Origin: Thermofilum sp. | Lineage (GTDB): Archaea; Thermoproteota; Thermoprotei; Thermofilales; Thermofilaceae | DNA: 64,000 nucleotides | Assembly (NCBI GenBank): GCA_020832965.1 | Contig: JAJHRM010000001.1 | Span: forward strand, 36,577 to 100,576 | Direction of reading: 5' to 3' | In this document: positions 25,727 through 33,364 of the stretch, piece by piece | How the letters are laid out: every line of letters starts with the position of its first letter | Position numbering within the stretch: position 1 is the stretch's first letter | Made by a program: the position numbers and the translations under genes | Notes under the pieces: generated by a model | What the model saw: only the letters and a program-made list of their open reading frames with translations | Told to the model about the DNA's origin: nothing | Databases searched by the model: none

Positions 25727-25750
25727 AAGCACGACCTCCGAAATAGAGCT

Positions 25751-25863
25751 AGCGCGCTACCGTTGCGGCGCATGTGGCGCAGTGATCGATGAACCCGCAG
25801 GTGGGCGATGGTGAGGTATGCCTCTATTCCTTCTGCCCGGTGTGCAGTGCCCTAGCGCGCTAA
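25751..25863 (+). pseudogene. Zinc-ribbon gene fragment bracketed by AGCGCGCT palindromes
   Basis: Reads YRCGACGAVIDEPAGG, then after a frame change GEVCLYSFCPVCSALAR with a TAA. The CxxC...CxxC pattern is a zinc ribbon split by a frameshift. AGCGCGCT copies lie at 25751-25758 and 25854-25861, and the second one supplies the first bases of the stop codon. The piece is about 100 bp long. The remainder of the 25617-25954 gap shows no other gene. Confidence 0.5.
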
Positions 25864-25954
25864 AAAGGCTACTCTCTTGCCACCTTACCTCTCGTGAATC
25901 GCTAAACTGGAAATGCTTAATATCTTAAGGTCAGAAAAAGCATTGGGATTGAGG

Positions 25955-26212
25955 ATGACGTGTGTGAGATCCAGTAGCCTCGTCTGTGCTTCAAGCAAAA
26001 CTTACCTTTTCACGGTGAGCGAGGAGTGTATGGGGAAGATCGAGGAGTGGCTGGGGAAAAACGGGAGGATTACTGCGCGCTATGGTCCCCTGGTTAAGGG
26101 ATTGTACCAGGATGCCATCGTAACCCTTCTAAAGCCTGACAAGATCCAGTTAATCCTCCAGTTTAGCAAGCTGACAGCGGAGGATTTTGAAAAAATTTTG
26201 AATAGTCTCTAG
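25955..26212 (+). CDS. Small unknown protein
   Basis: 85 residues from ATG 25955 (an in-frame ATG at 25913 would add 14). Contains EECMGKIEEWLGKNGRITAR and a C-terminal KLTAEDFEKILNSL; no recognised domain, no membrane segment. A GCGCGCT core occurs within the coding sequence. It ends 19 bp before the flavoprotein gene and could be co-transcribed with it. Confidence 0.6.
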   Translation: MTCVRSSSLVCASSKTYLFTVSEECMGKIEEWLGKNGRITARYGPLVKGLYQDAIVTLLKPDKIQLILQFSKLTAEDFEKILNSL

Positions 26213-26231
26213 GCTGCTCCATGGATGGTTT

Positions 26232-27224
26232 ATGCCTGGGAGGATATGCATTGTCGGGGCTGGTCCCTCTGGCGCGTACCTAGCTAGGCTTCTAACTGAT
26301 AGAGGCTTCAGAACCGCAGTGTACGAGGTCAACAGCAGGCTGGCATTGAAGCCTTGCGGCTGGGGTATTCCGTACTCAATTGACGACTTCATGAGGTTAC
26401 CCGGGGAAGTTATAGTTGAGAAGATTAGGGGATATGAGATCTTCTTGGATGGGCAACCTATACATGAATACTGTGGCGAGGTTTTAGGCTACATTGTGGA
26501 CAAGGAGTTGCTCCTCAGGTATCTTCTTGAAGGTATAGAGGTTATTCACCGCGGTGTGGATCCCAGGAGGCTCTCTGGGTGCTGGCTAGTTGTTGATGCT
26601 AGAGGTCATGCTGCGTATAAGGGTAGGAAGGCTTTAGCCCTGCAAGCCGAGGCTAGGGCTGAAGTTGAGCGGGACAGAATTAAGGTGTACTTTTTCTCGG
26701 ACATGGTGGGGTACGGCTGGATTTTCCCAGCAAATAATGGGCTTGTTCGCTTGGGTGTGGGGGGCTTCATGGATGCCGCGTTTCTGAGGGGAAGGCTGTT
26801 CTCGCTTGCGAGATCTGTCGGAGCAGAGCTAGTTTCCTTGGCCGGCTCACCCATAGCAGCAGGCGGCATAGCGTCTCCGAGGGGAAGCGAGCTGGCTGTC
26901 GGAGAAGCCATGGGGGCAGTGATGCCTCTCACGGGTGAAGGGATAAGACCGGGCTTCCTGTCCGCAAAAGCCCTGAGTGAGTCGCTCTCGGGGGGAAGAT
27001 CCTTCAGGAGACTGCTGGATGATTACGGCTTGACATTCAATATTAACCTTCAGTTGAGGATACTGAGGTACTTGGAGAGAGCCTCGCCGGAAGATAGGAG
27101 GAAACTATACCGGTCTGCTCCAGCAGAGGTATTAAAGAGAGTGACTGCCGCGAATCTGACAAAGCTTGAGGTTGCCAGCTTCATTGCAAGGTGGCCGGGG
27201 TTCTTTAAAAAATTCTTAGCATGA
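26232..27224 (+). CDS. Geranylgeranyl-reductase-family FAD oxidoreductase
   Basis: 330 residues. The N-terminal dinucleotide-binding motif IVGAGPSGAYLARLL binds FAD; KPCGWGIPYSI matches the family's PxGxG-type substrate loop; MPLTGEGIRPGF near residue 240 is the second FAD motif. In Archaea this family saturates isoprenoid chains of membrane lipids, and other members act on menaquinone. Somewhat shorter than classical GGR. Context with a UbiA-type prenyltransferase 1.3 kb away supports an isoprenoid role. Confidence 0.85.
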   Translation: MPGRICIVGAGPSGAYLARLLTDRGFRTAVYEVNSRLALKPCGWGIPYSIDDFMRLPGEVIVEKIRGYEIFLDGQPIHEYCGEVLGYIVDKELLLRYLLEGIEVIHRGVDPRRLSGCWLVVDARGHAAYKGRKALALQAEARAEVERDRIKVYFFSDMVGYGWIFPANNGLVRLGVGGFMDAAFLRGRLFSLARSVGAELVSLAGSPIAAGGIASPRGSELAVGEAMGAVMPLTGEGIRPGFLSAKALSESLSGGRSFRRLLDDYGLTFNINLQLRILRYLERASPEDRRKLYRSAPAEVLKRVTAANLTKLEVASFIARWPGFFKKFLA

Positions 27225-27295
27225 ATTACGGTCCTCACCCAACCGTTATTCTCCTCGCTCATGCTCGCCCTCTGGTGGTGAGGGAGGTGCCGTGC

Positions 27296-27318
27296 TGCGC
27301 GCTAGCACTAAGCGCGCT
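27296..27318. repeat. Paired GCGCGCT copies
   Basis: TGCGCGCT (27296-27303) and AGCGCGCT (27311-27318), 7 bp apart, in the gap between convergent genes. Nothing else gene-like is seen between 27225 and 27374. Confidence 0.6.
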
Positions 27319-27374
27319 ATAGGTGAAGGGCAACGTTGCAGTGTGTGCTTGTCGTGCTCAGTCTTCTCGAGGTT

Positions 27375-28337
27375 TTAGGCTAGCTTTGTCCCGCAGTAGG
27401 GGCAGAACAGGGCGTCTGCTGGTACTTCTCTTCCACAGCTTGGGCACTTCTTTGTGGGTGGCTGGAAGCGGTAGCCGCAGTATGGGCAGAAGAGTGCATC
27501 GATGGGTACTTGGCGTTTGCAGTTTGGGCATGTTTTTGTTTGAAGCTGCGGCGCGGGTGGTGGCTGGGCGGGTGGAGGGTACATGAGTGGGGGGATTATT
27601 GCTACTCCTGCGCCTACTGCAGCTCCGGGGGATTTTCCTAGTTCTCGTGCTACTTCCTTTGTTGTGTCCATCTGTAGTACGTAGCCTGCTGCTCCTGTTT
27701 GCTTTATCCAGAAGATCCTGTCCCGGTATTCTGGGGTTGTGTCAATTGCCTCAAACCTTAGGTCTACCAGTTCGAGGCCTATGCGTCGGAGCTCTTCTAG
27801 TAGGAAGGCCTTCGTCTTGAAGGATACTTGCTCTATGTTCGTGAATGCGTCCGCGAGGGAGTATGTTGAGAGGTGTTTGATTATTTTCTCGTTTATGAAG
27901 CCCCTGATAAATTCGTTTACCTCGCCAGAGGTGTATTTGCCTTGTCCGCCCACGACCTCTGCAACGAAGACCTTGGGGTCGCTGACCTTGAACCAGTAGC
28001 CTCCTCTGAACATTAGTGGTGCCAGCTCAGAGGTCTGTGTTCTTCCGCCAAAGAGTCCTTTGAACTGCTTCGTCGATACGAAGATTACTGTTGCCTTGAA
28101 TGGTGATGTAGGGTATCCTGCTAGTGCCGTTAAAACTCTTGTGAGTAGTGGCAGGTTCTGGGTTGTGAGTGTGTGCCTTCCCGGTCCTAGCACGTCATAT
28201 GCTTTTCCATCCCTGAAGAACACTGCTACCTCGTATTCGTGTACGATTAGCTGCGCGCCCCAAGTTATGTTTTCATCTGGGTAGCGCCACACGATGTCTT
28301 CTGGTCCAGGGTTAACCCACTCTATTACCTGCGGCAT
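27375..28337 (-). CDS. SPFH-domain protein with two C-terminal zinc ribbons
   Basis: 320 residues. Residues about 25-215 form an SPFH (band 7) domain, with the GPGRHTLTTQNLPLL stretch typical of the YdjI/virion-core-like branch. A Pro-rich linker follows, then CPNCKRQVPIDALFCPYCG and CPSCGREVPADALFCPYCG, two adjacent zinc ribbons. Bacterial relatives localise to membranes in stress responses. It overlaps the helical-protein gene upstream by one base (28337). Last gene of a four-gene cassette of which three members carry zinc ribbons. Confidence 0.85.
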   Translation of the reverse strand: MPQVIEWVNPGPEDIVWRYPDENITWGAQLIVHEYEVAVFFRDGKAYDVLGPGRHTLTTQNLPLLTRVLTALAGYPTSPFKATVIFVSTKQFKGLFGGRTQTSELAPLMFRGGYWFKVSDPKVFVAEVVGGQGKYTSGEVNEFIRGFINEKIIKHLSTYSLADAFTNIEQVSFKTKAFLLEELRRIGLELVDLRFEAIDTTPEYRDRIFWIKQTGAAGYVLQMDTTKEVARELGKSPGAAVGAGVAIIPPLMYPPPAQPPPAPQLQTKTCPNCKRQVPIDALFCPYCGYRFQPPTKKCPSCGREVPADALFCPYCGTKLA

Positions 28338-28855
28338 TACTTCTCACCCGTCACCCCCTTTATCATGTTTTCCCTAATGATTAACGTGTCCTCCAGCGAC
28401 AATAGCTCGTTTTTCAGGTCAGCTAAGGCCTCCTGAAGCTTGCTAGCTTCGCACGTTGAAACTTTCCTGGCTTTCTCCGAGACTTTTTCCACGGAGGAAA
28501 CTAGGTTCCAGTCAAACTCGAGCATTTTGTCGAGTTCTGGTTCCTCCACTTTAACGATGTCGAAGAAGCCTGCATACCCGTAGCTCATCGTCCTCAGCTT
28601 TGAGATTACCCGGTCGAATACTGCTTGTACCTCGTTGTACAGCGCTGTAAAGGTTGGGTCGCTGGTTAGGGCTGCTGTTTTCATGGAGTTTTTAAAGTCC
28701 CTGTAACTTGGCTGTAGCTTTGAAAGCAGGTAGCTTCTTATTAGGCGGTCTGTCTCCCTCCTAAGCTCCTTCTCCTTATAGCCCCTGTAGCCTGGTATGA
28801 CTAGTTCAAGCTTCTCGAGGAGACGAAGCCTGCCCGATGGCTTCCTATCCGACAT
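28337..28855 (-). CDS. Helical protein of SPFH cassette
   Basis: 172 residues, mostly alpha-helical and charged, with GYRGYKEKELRRETDRLIRS near the start. No membrane segment and no zinc motif. Start and stop overlaps couple it to the SPFH gene. A GYRGYKEKE-type opening is shared, as I recall, with unnamed proteins coded beside bacterial SPFH/zinc-ribbon genes; that supports a conserved pair. Function unknown. Confidence 0.75.
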   Translation of the reverse strand: MSDRKPSGRLRLLEKLELVIPGYRGYKEKELRRETDRLIRSYLLSKLQPSYRDFKNSMKTAALTSDPTFTALYNEVQAVFDRVISKLRTMSYGYAGFFDIVKVEEPELDKMLEFDWNLVSSVEKVSEKARKVSTCEASKLQEALADLKNELLSLEDTLIIRENMIKGVTGEK

Positions 28856-28917
28856 GAATTATGATTCGCTTTTCACACTTAAAAATTTTTGTAAATTCCA
28901 GTGGAGGTGCTGGAAAT

Positions 28918-29796
28918 TTACTCGGCGAAGAATTTCTTCGTAACTACAGTGGATGCTAGCGCCTTACTGAGCGATACCGCTCCAACTACAAGGAAGCCCA
29001 GGAGAGAAGTGAGTGCGAATGCCGGGTGGTCTCCTGCAAAGAGGAGTGTAACTGAGCCCAGTACGAGTGAAGAGATGCCACAGATCAATGCTGCTACGCG
29101 GAACTTTAGCTCTACCGGTACTTCTGCGTAAAGCACTCTCGAGTCTGAGGCATCAGCTATAAACTTGTAATTTTTACCGTTATAGGTATAAGTCACCTGG
29201 TATATTGGCTGGTGAACTAGTTTTCTTTCTACAATTTCCTTGCCTTCAACCCTCAAGCGCGCTTTCTCACGAAACCTGAAAGCTACCGATTGCTGGGCTA
29301 ATTCTTCTGCAAGTGTCAGAGCCTTCTGATCGGCGGAGGAGGGGTCAACGTCCGGGTTAACGATTTTTCCACCGTTGCTGAGTACGTACTTGTGGCTGTA
29401 GTAGACTTTTCCGGCCAGCGACAGCTTTGGCTTCTCGATCGGCGTGCCGATCATGGAAGTAGACGCTGGTAGAGCAATGTTGAGGACTATTTCCTCCGAG
29501 CCCCCTGGGTATGCTACCCTTACCTTTACCACGTAGAGCCAGAACGGGTGAAACACCAGGCTGTAGTTCTCAAATGAGGCCTTCTCCACGAAGTCGTTGG
29601 GCGTCTCAGGCATCCTTAAAGCCCAAGCCTTAAAGGTATGGAAGAGCTGCTGAACGCCATAGTTGACCCTGCCCATTAAGTGTTCTCCCACTTCTACCCC
29701 TTGAATCGTGAATGCCGTCCCGCAGTACGGGCACGTGAGAACAACCTCTCCTGCCTGTCTTTCAACGTTTGCACCGCAGTATGGGCAAACAGTCAT
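28918..29796 (-). CDS. Zinc-ribbon membrane protein of SPFH cassette
   Basis: About 292 residues from ATG 29796 (the frame extends upstream into the previous gene but the TAATG overlap sets the start). The N-terminus carries CPYCGANVERQAGEVVLTCPYCG, a zinc ribbon. A beta-rich region follows, then two membrane helices near the C-terminus (VAALICGISSLVLGSVTLLF and a second). Clearly related in layout to the next gene upstream. Probably a membrane protein with the ribbon in the cytoplasm. Confidence 0.78.
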   Translation of the reverse strand: MTVCPYCGANVERQAGEVVLTCPYCGTAFTIQGVEVGEHLMGRVNYGVQQLFHTFKAWALRMPETPNDFVEKASFENYSLVFHPFWLYVVKVRVAYPGGSEEIVLNIALPASTSMIGTPIEKPKLSLAGKVYYSHKYVLSNGGKIVNPDVDPSSADQKALTLAEELAQQSVAFRFREKARLRVEGKEIVERKLVHQPIYQVTYTYNGKNYKFIADASDSRVLYAEVPVELKFRVAALICGISSLVLGSVTLLFAGDHPAFALTSLLGFLVVGAVSLSKALASTVVTKKFFAE

Positions 29797-30989
29797 TATA
29801 CCACCTCCGCCGCCTTGAAGGCTGAAGTGGCGAGTTTGTAGGCGCCTATGAGCCCTAGCGGGATGGACATTATCCCCCAACTGGGTGCGATTTCGGCAAA
29901 TGCCCCCGTGACTATTACGGCTACCCATGCACCTACAATCTTGGCTACGCGCTCCACGTTGGAGACGTATCTTTCAGCCTTGAGGAGGGTGGCATTTGGT
30001 CCTACGAGGGAGCCTGCGTACAGGTTTCCCCTAACCCTGTAGGTGTAGAACCAGTAGGGGACGTATGCCAAGTGCTTCTCAGCAACATTGAGCTGTGCGG
30101 ATAAGTACTCTATCTTGACCTCCTTGAGGGAGCCTTCAACTTGCCTGGCTGCAGAGGTGTTTATTTCACGGTAAATCTCGGAATCGATTTCCCCCCTTAA
30201 CATGCCGAGCGCCTCGTCCCCACTCACCTCCGCCGCTAGGAAGCTCTCCGCATACTTTTTCAGCTCTGAAGCCTCTACTTCGCGTGGAGGGTCGCTTTGC
30301 CAGGAATGCTCAACCCAGCTCTTCATTTCACTGCCGCCGAAGATCTCCGAGTACAGCCGAGCCGCTGAACTCTTTAAGGACTCGAAGCGGATTCTCCCAG
30401 AAACCTTCTTCGTCCTCGTCTCGGTTCTCGCCACAGTAACCCACTCTATCTCCCTGTTTCGCCTCACTGGAACCCTCTCGTAGCGCTTAACCGTGTAGAC
30501 GGCTGTCCCCGAGTACTCCCCGGTGACCTTCACCCTGAAAACCCAGAAGGGAATGTACAATAGAGAGGCGTTGTCCAGAACCCCTCCAAGCTTCCTGGCA
30601 GCCTGCTCGACTGCCTCTCGTGGGGGCGCGGGCCAAACTCTTAGGGCAATATTTCGCCCGTACACGTCTCCGCTCCACCCACAGTAGGGGCAGACGTAAA
30701 CGACAGTCTCTGGAGAGAGATTTATGGATGCACCGCACATTGGGCAACGGTAAGAAACATAGATCTCCAGGCTCTCTACTTTGAAGCCCTGAGACTCAAG
30801 CATCCTTTTAGCTTCAAGCACTACCCTGTCTCCGTGAAGCTCGCTGTAGGAGTGATAAGCCAGAGACTTGAGAATACTCGAGATTGCTTCCTCGAGCCCC
30901 GGCTGGGAGGGCCTCGCTTCCCCGGACAGGTAGACCTGCCTGCCGTCACGCGTAGAGACCGCTACAATCGCTCTTGAATATTCGCTCAC
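29796..30989 (-). CDS. Larger zinc-ribbon membrane protein of SPFH cassette
   Basis: 397 residues, first gene of the cassette. Near residue 80: CPMCGASINLSPETVVYVCPYCGW, a zinc ribbon. The middle has repeated aromatic segments (LYIPFWVFRVKV and LAYVPYWFYTYRV) also found in its downstream neighbour, pointing to a duplication. One or two weak membrane helices close the protein. It stops one base into the next ATG. No enzymatic motif recognised; role probably tied to the SPFH protein. Confidence 0.78.
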   Translation of the reverse strand: MSEYSRAIVAVSTRDGRQVYLSGEARPSQPGLEEAISSILKSLAYHSYSELHGDRVVLEAKRMLESQGFKVESLEIYVSYRCPMCGASINLSPETVVYVCPYCGWSGDVYGRNIALRVWPAPPREAVEQAARKLGGVLDNASLLYIPFWVFRVKVTGEYSGTAVYTVKRYERVPVRRNREIEWVTVARTETRTKKVSGRIRFESLKSSAARLYSEIFGGSEMKSWVEHSWQSDPPREVEASELKKYAESFLAAEVSGDEALGMLRGEIDSEIYREINTSAARQVEGSLKEVKIEYLSAQLNVAEKHLAYVPYWFYTYRVRGNLYAGSLVGPNATLLKAERYVSNVERVAKIVGAWVAVIVTGAFAEIAPSWGIMSIPLGLIGAYKLATSAFKAAEVV

Positions 30990-31018
30990 AAGCTACATGC
31001 GCCTGACCATTTAAAAAA

Positions 31019-31690
31019 TCATTTGGCCCCCATGACGAGTGTTACGCCGCAGTCCTCACACTTCTCCTCGAATATTCTCGGAGGTCTCTCAGGCACAGTT
31101 AAGGGAGGATAGTCCAGTGCTCTGAGGTGCCTTTTAACTTTAAACCCTGCCTCCCTTAGTAGCTCGTCCACTTCCTCTGCAGAGTAGAACCTAGCCCTCG
31201 CAAATACGGGGTCAAGCCCCTTGCTAGCTGCGTCCCTATAGAGCTTGCCCCAAGAGCTCTCCCTCTCAATAAAAAGTACGGCAATTGTTCCCCCCTCTCT
31301 TAGTATTCTCCTTACCTCGGCAATCACCTTTACGGGTTCTTCAAGAAACTCCAGGACCGTGACCATGTAGGCAAAGGAGACGCACCCTGACCTCAAAGGA
31401 GAATACTCGGCAACAGCCGCTAGCGCTTCTGGGCACCTGCCACGCATGTAGCCATACATCAGCATGCTTGTGGACGGTTCCAGGCAAATTATACTTCTTC
31501 CATCTGAGAGGAGGCTGCTGAATCTGCATGTTCCAGCCCCGATCTCCACGCCTAAACCCTCGGGGAGAGCTCTTCTGAGCATCTCCGCCTCAGTCTTTAG
31601 GACGATCTTGCCAGCCTCGCTATCGTACCAAGAATCGTATTTCTCAACTACAGTGTCGAAGAGCTTTACGATTTCTTTTAGAGCATGCAT
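31019..31690 (-). CDS. Class I SAM-dependent methyltransferase
   Basis: 223 residues. Motif I VEIGAGTCRFSSLL, the acidic ICLEPS, SFAYMVTVLEFLEEP and an EVRRILREGGTIAVL motif III are those of type-11 methyltransferases. The C-terminus contains CEDCG, possibly part of a metal site. Substrate unknown. Stops 29 bp before the SPFH cassette start on the same strand, so read-through into the cassette is possible. Confidence 0.85.
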   Translation of the reverse strand: MHALKEIVKLFDTVVEKYDSWYDSEAGKIVLKTEAEMLRRALPEGLGVEIGAGTCRFSSLLSDGRSIICLEPSTSMLMYGYMRGRCPEALAAVAEYSPLRSGCVSFAYMVTVLEFLEEPVKVIAEVRRILREGGTIAVLFIERESSWGKLYRDAASKGLDPVFARARFYSAEEVDELLREAGFKVKRHLRALDYPPLTVPERPPRIFEEKCEDCGVTLVMGAK

Positions 31691-31732
31691 CCCTGTTCAA
31701 GGAGAAAAAATCAACGCCTGGTTATTTTTATT

Positions 31733-32067
31733 AGCGCGCTGATTTTGTGAGAGCGCTTAGGGAGCTATGCGAGCTCGAGGTTGCCATGGACTCATGTGCT
31801 GAGCCTATTGTTATGGAAGTATTCTTTCGTTCATTTCCAATTAATCCAGCTCTCCTGAATAGACCCGTGTAACTCTGAGGGCTTCCGCAGGGTTTTCGCC
31901 GCGGATGAGCTTAGCGCGTGCTGTGCTTAGTACCTCAGCATGAGATGAGCCGCATCAACGAGTGCGCGGCTACACAGGATTCTCTCAAACGGTAGTCTTT
32001 AAAATGCCTCGCGGTAGAACTGGTTGAATGAAAGTTATGTGAGCATACGGGAGGAGGAGCGCGCGCT
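31733..32067. other. Gene-free stretch bracketed by palindromes
   Basis: AGCGCGCT at 31733-31740, AGCGCGTGCT at 31913-31922 and an exact AGCGCGCGCT at 32058-32067. Between the first two, the reverse strand reads AKLIRGENPAEALRV, which could be a scrap of an amidohydrolase C-terminus; too short to be sure. No intact gene is seen. Confidence 0.5.
32058..32067. repeat. AGCGCGCGCT palindrome just past alaX stop
   Basis: Exact copy beginning one base beyond the leftward AlaX stop codon. Confidence 0.85.
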
Positions 32068-32068
32068 A

Positions 32069-32791
32069 TTACCCTTTGAGGGAGTAGTATATTCTCTTGC
32101 GCCTTGCCCCCTTGCTTTCCAGCTTCTTTAGGACTATTTCTCCAACTTCGCAGGTGTTTTTTACGTGGGGTCCACCGTCCGCCTGAATGTCTATTCCTGG
32201 GATTTCTACTATTCGTAGCTTCCCTATGCTCGGCGGGAGCCTTCCTGCAAGCTTGACTATGCCTGGGATTTTCAGTGCTTCTTCCCTGCTGAGCCAGTAT
32301 ACCTTTACCTCTATGCACTTCTTCAGCACGTTGTTTGTTTCCTCTATTGCCTGCTGGAAGGCTGTTTTCCAGTCCTCTACGCTTGAGAGGTCGAAGTCGT
32401 CCTTAGCCTCTTCGGGCTGGATGTGCCCGCCGGTAACCAGTGCTCCGTACTTGCTGTATAGGATGGATGCCAGTACGTGGGATGCTGTGTGGAGCCTCAT
32501 TATTTTGTACCTCCTGTCCCAGTCCAAGATGCATTTCACTTTGTCGCCTGCCCTCAGCTCCACTGGTCTAGACAGTATATGTGCAACGTCACCGGACTCT
32601 TCAACTGCCTGTACGACCTCTATTTTCACACCGCTCGGCAGGACGAGCCAGCCCTTATCAGTGTCAAGTCCCCCTGAGGGTCCTGGATGGAAAATTGTTG
32701 CCTCAAGGAAGACCTTGTTTCCGTCAACCCTAGTAACTGTAGTCTCTGCCTCCTTCAAGTAGCTGTCCTCCTGGAATATAAGCCTAGCCAT
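32069..32791 (-). CDS. Alanyl-tRNA editing protein AlaX
   Basis: About 240 residues. Free-standing editing domain that hydrolyses Ser- or Gly-charged tRNA-Ala. Zinc ligands appear in HTASHVLASILY and, later, GGPHVKNTCEVG; the GGHI motif is between them. The length and N-terminal beta-barrel fit AlaX-M. ATG 32791 gives the usual MARLIFQEDSYLKE opening; an in-frame start at 32872 would add an atypical extension. An AT-rich TATA candidate lies near 32810-32820. Confidence 0.92.
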   Translation of the reverse strand: MARLIFQEDSYLKEAETTVTRVDGNKVFLEATIFHPGPSGGLDTDKGWLVLPSGVKIEVVQAVEESGDVAHILSRPVELRAGDKVKCILDWDRRYKIMRLHTASHVLASILYSKYGALVTGGHIQPEEAKDDFDLSSVEDWKTAFQQAIEETNNVLKKCIEVKVYWLSREEALKIPGIVKLAGRLPPSIGKLRIVEIPGIDIQADGGPHVKNTCEVGEIVLKKLESKGARRKRIYYSLKG

Positions 32792-33102
32792 ACTGGCTAG
32801 TTTTTGAGACAAGTATTTTAATGTTCCGATAGGCAACGCATATATCGTTCTTGAGTGTTCTTTGGTAACCATGATCCTTCACCTAATGATCTTTAGCCTT
32901 TTAGCATTCTTTGAAGTGCTATCCTGTTGGCTACGGTGCTTAGTGAGGACGCTATTGGGCAAAGCGATTCCTGAGTAGTGAGGCTGCATGTTGATGCATA
33001 AAGCTTGGTTGACAAGGAGATATGCAATGTTTCTTGTCGAGGAGTTGAAGAAAGCTGAAAAGCCAAGCTTGTTTAAAGAGGCAGAACCCTTATGCAAGTG
33101 TA

Positions 33103-33258
33103 ATGGCTCGTATGCCATTTTCTGGGGAGAGGATTCTTGAAACAGTTGAGGCAAAGAATGAAACGCAGCGAGCATTTCTCGCACTGCTGGTGACTTTTTA
33201 CTGCATAGTGGAAAAAGGGTTAACTTTTAACCTGGCTCGCTGGAACGGTATGTTATGA
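33103..33258 (+). CDS. Possible small protein or remnant
   Basis: 51 codons, MARMPFSGERILETVEAKNE then AFLALLVTFYCIVEKG. A second 50-codon frame (32988-33140) with charged sequence overlaps it in another frame, so the two together may be a frameshifted remnant of one gene. Weak evidence. The rest of 32880-33364 shows nothing else. Confidence 0.25.
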   Translation: MARMPFSGERILETVEAKNETQRAFLALLVTFYCIVEKGLTFNLARWNGML

Positions 33259-33364
33259 CTCTCCAGCCCGTTTATCCATGAAAATTACAGCTGTTGATGG
33301 CGAGCCTACGATGGGGTTCGAGGTGGAGATTAGATGGGTTGCTTTGAGCACAAGCCTCCTAGAG

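Noticed and set aside
31935..32318. 127-codon leftward frame overlapping alaX
   Set aside because: Out of frame with the clear AlaX protein and rich in Arg and His; it reads across a palindrome.
32187..32762. 191-codon rightward frame
   Set aside because: Antisense to alaX; Ser- and Thr-rich shadow with no recognisable motif.
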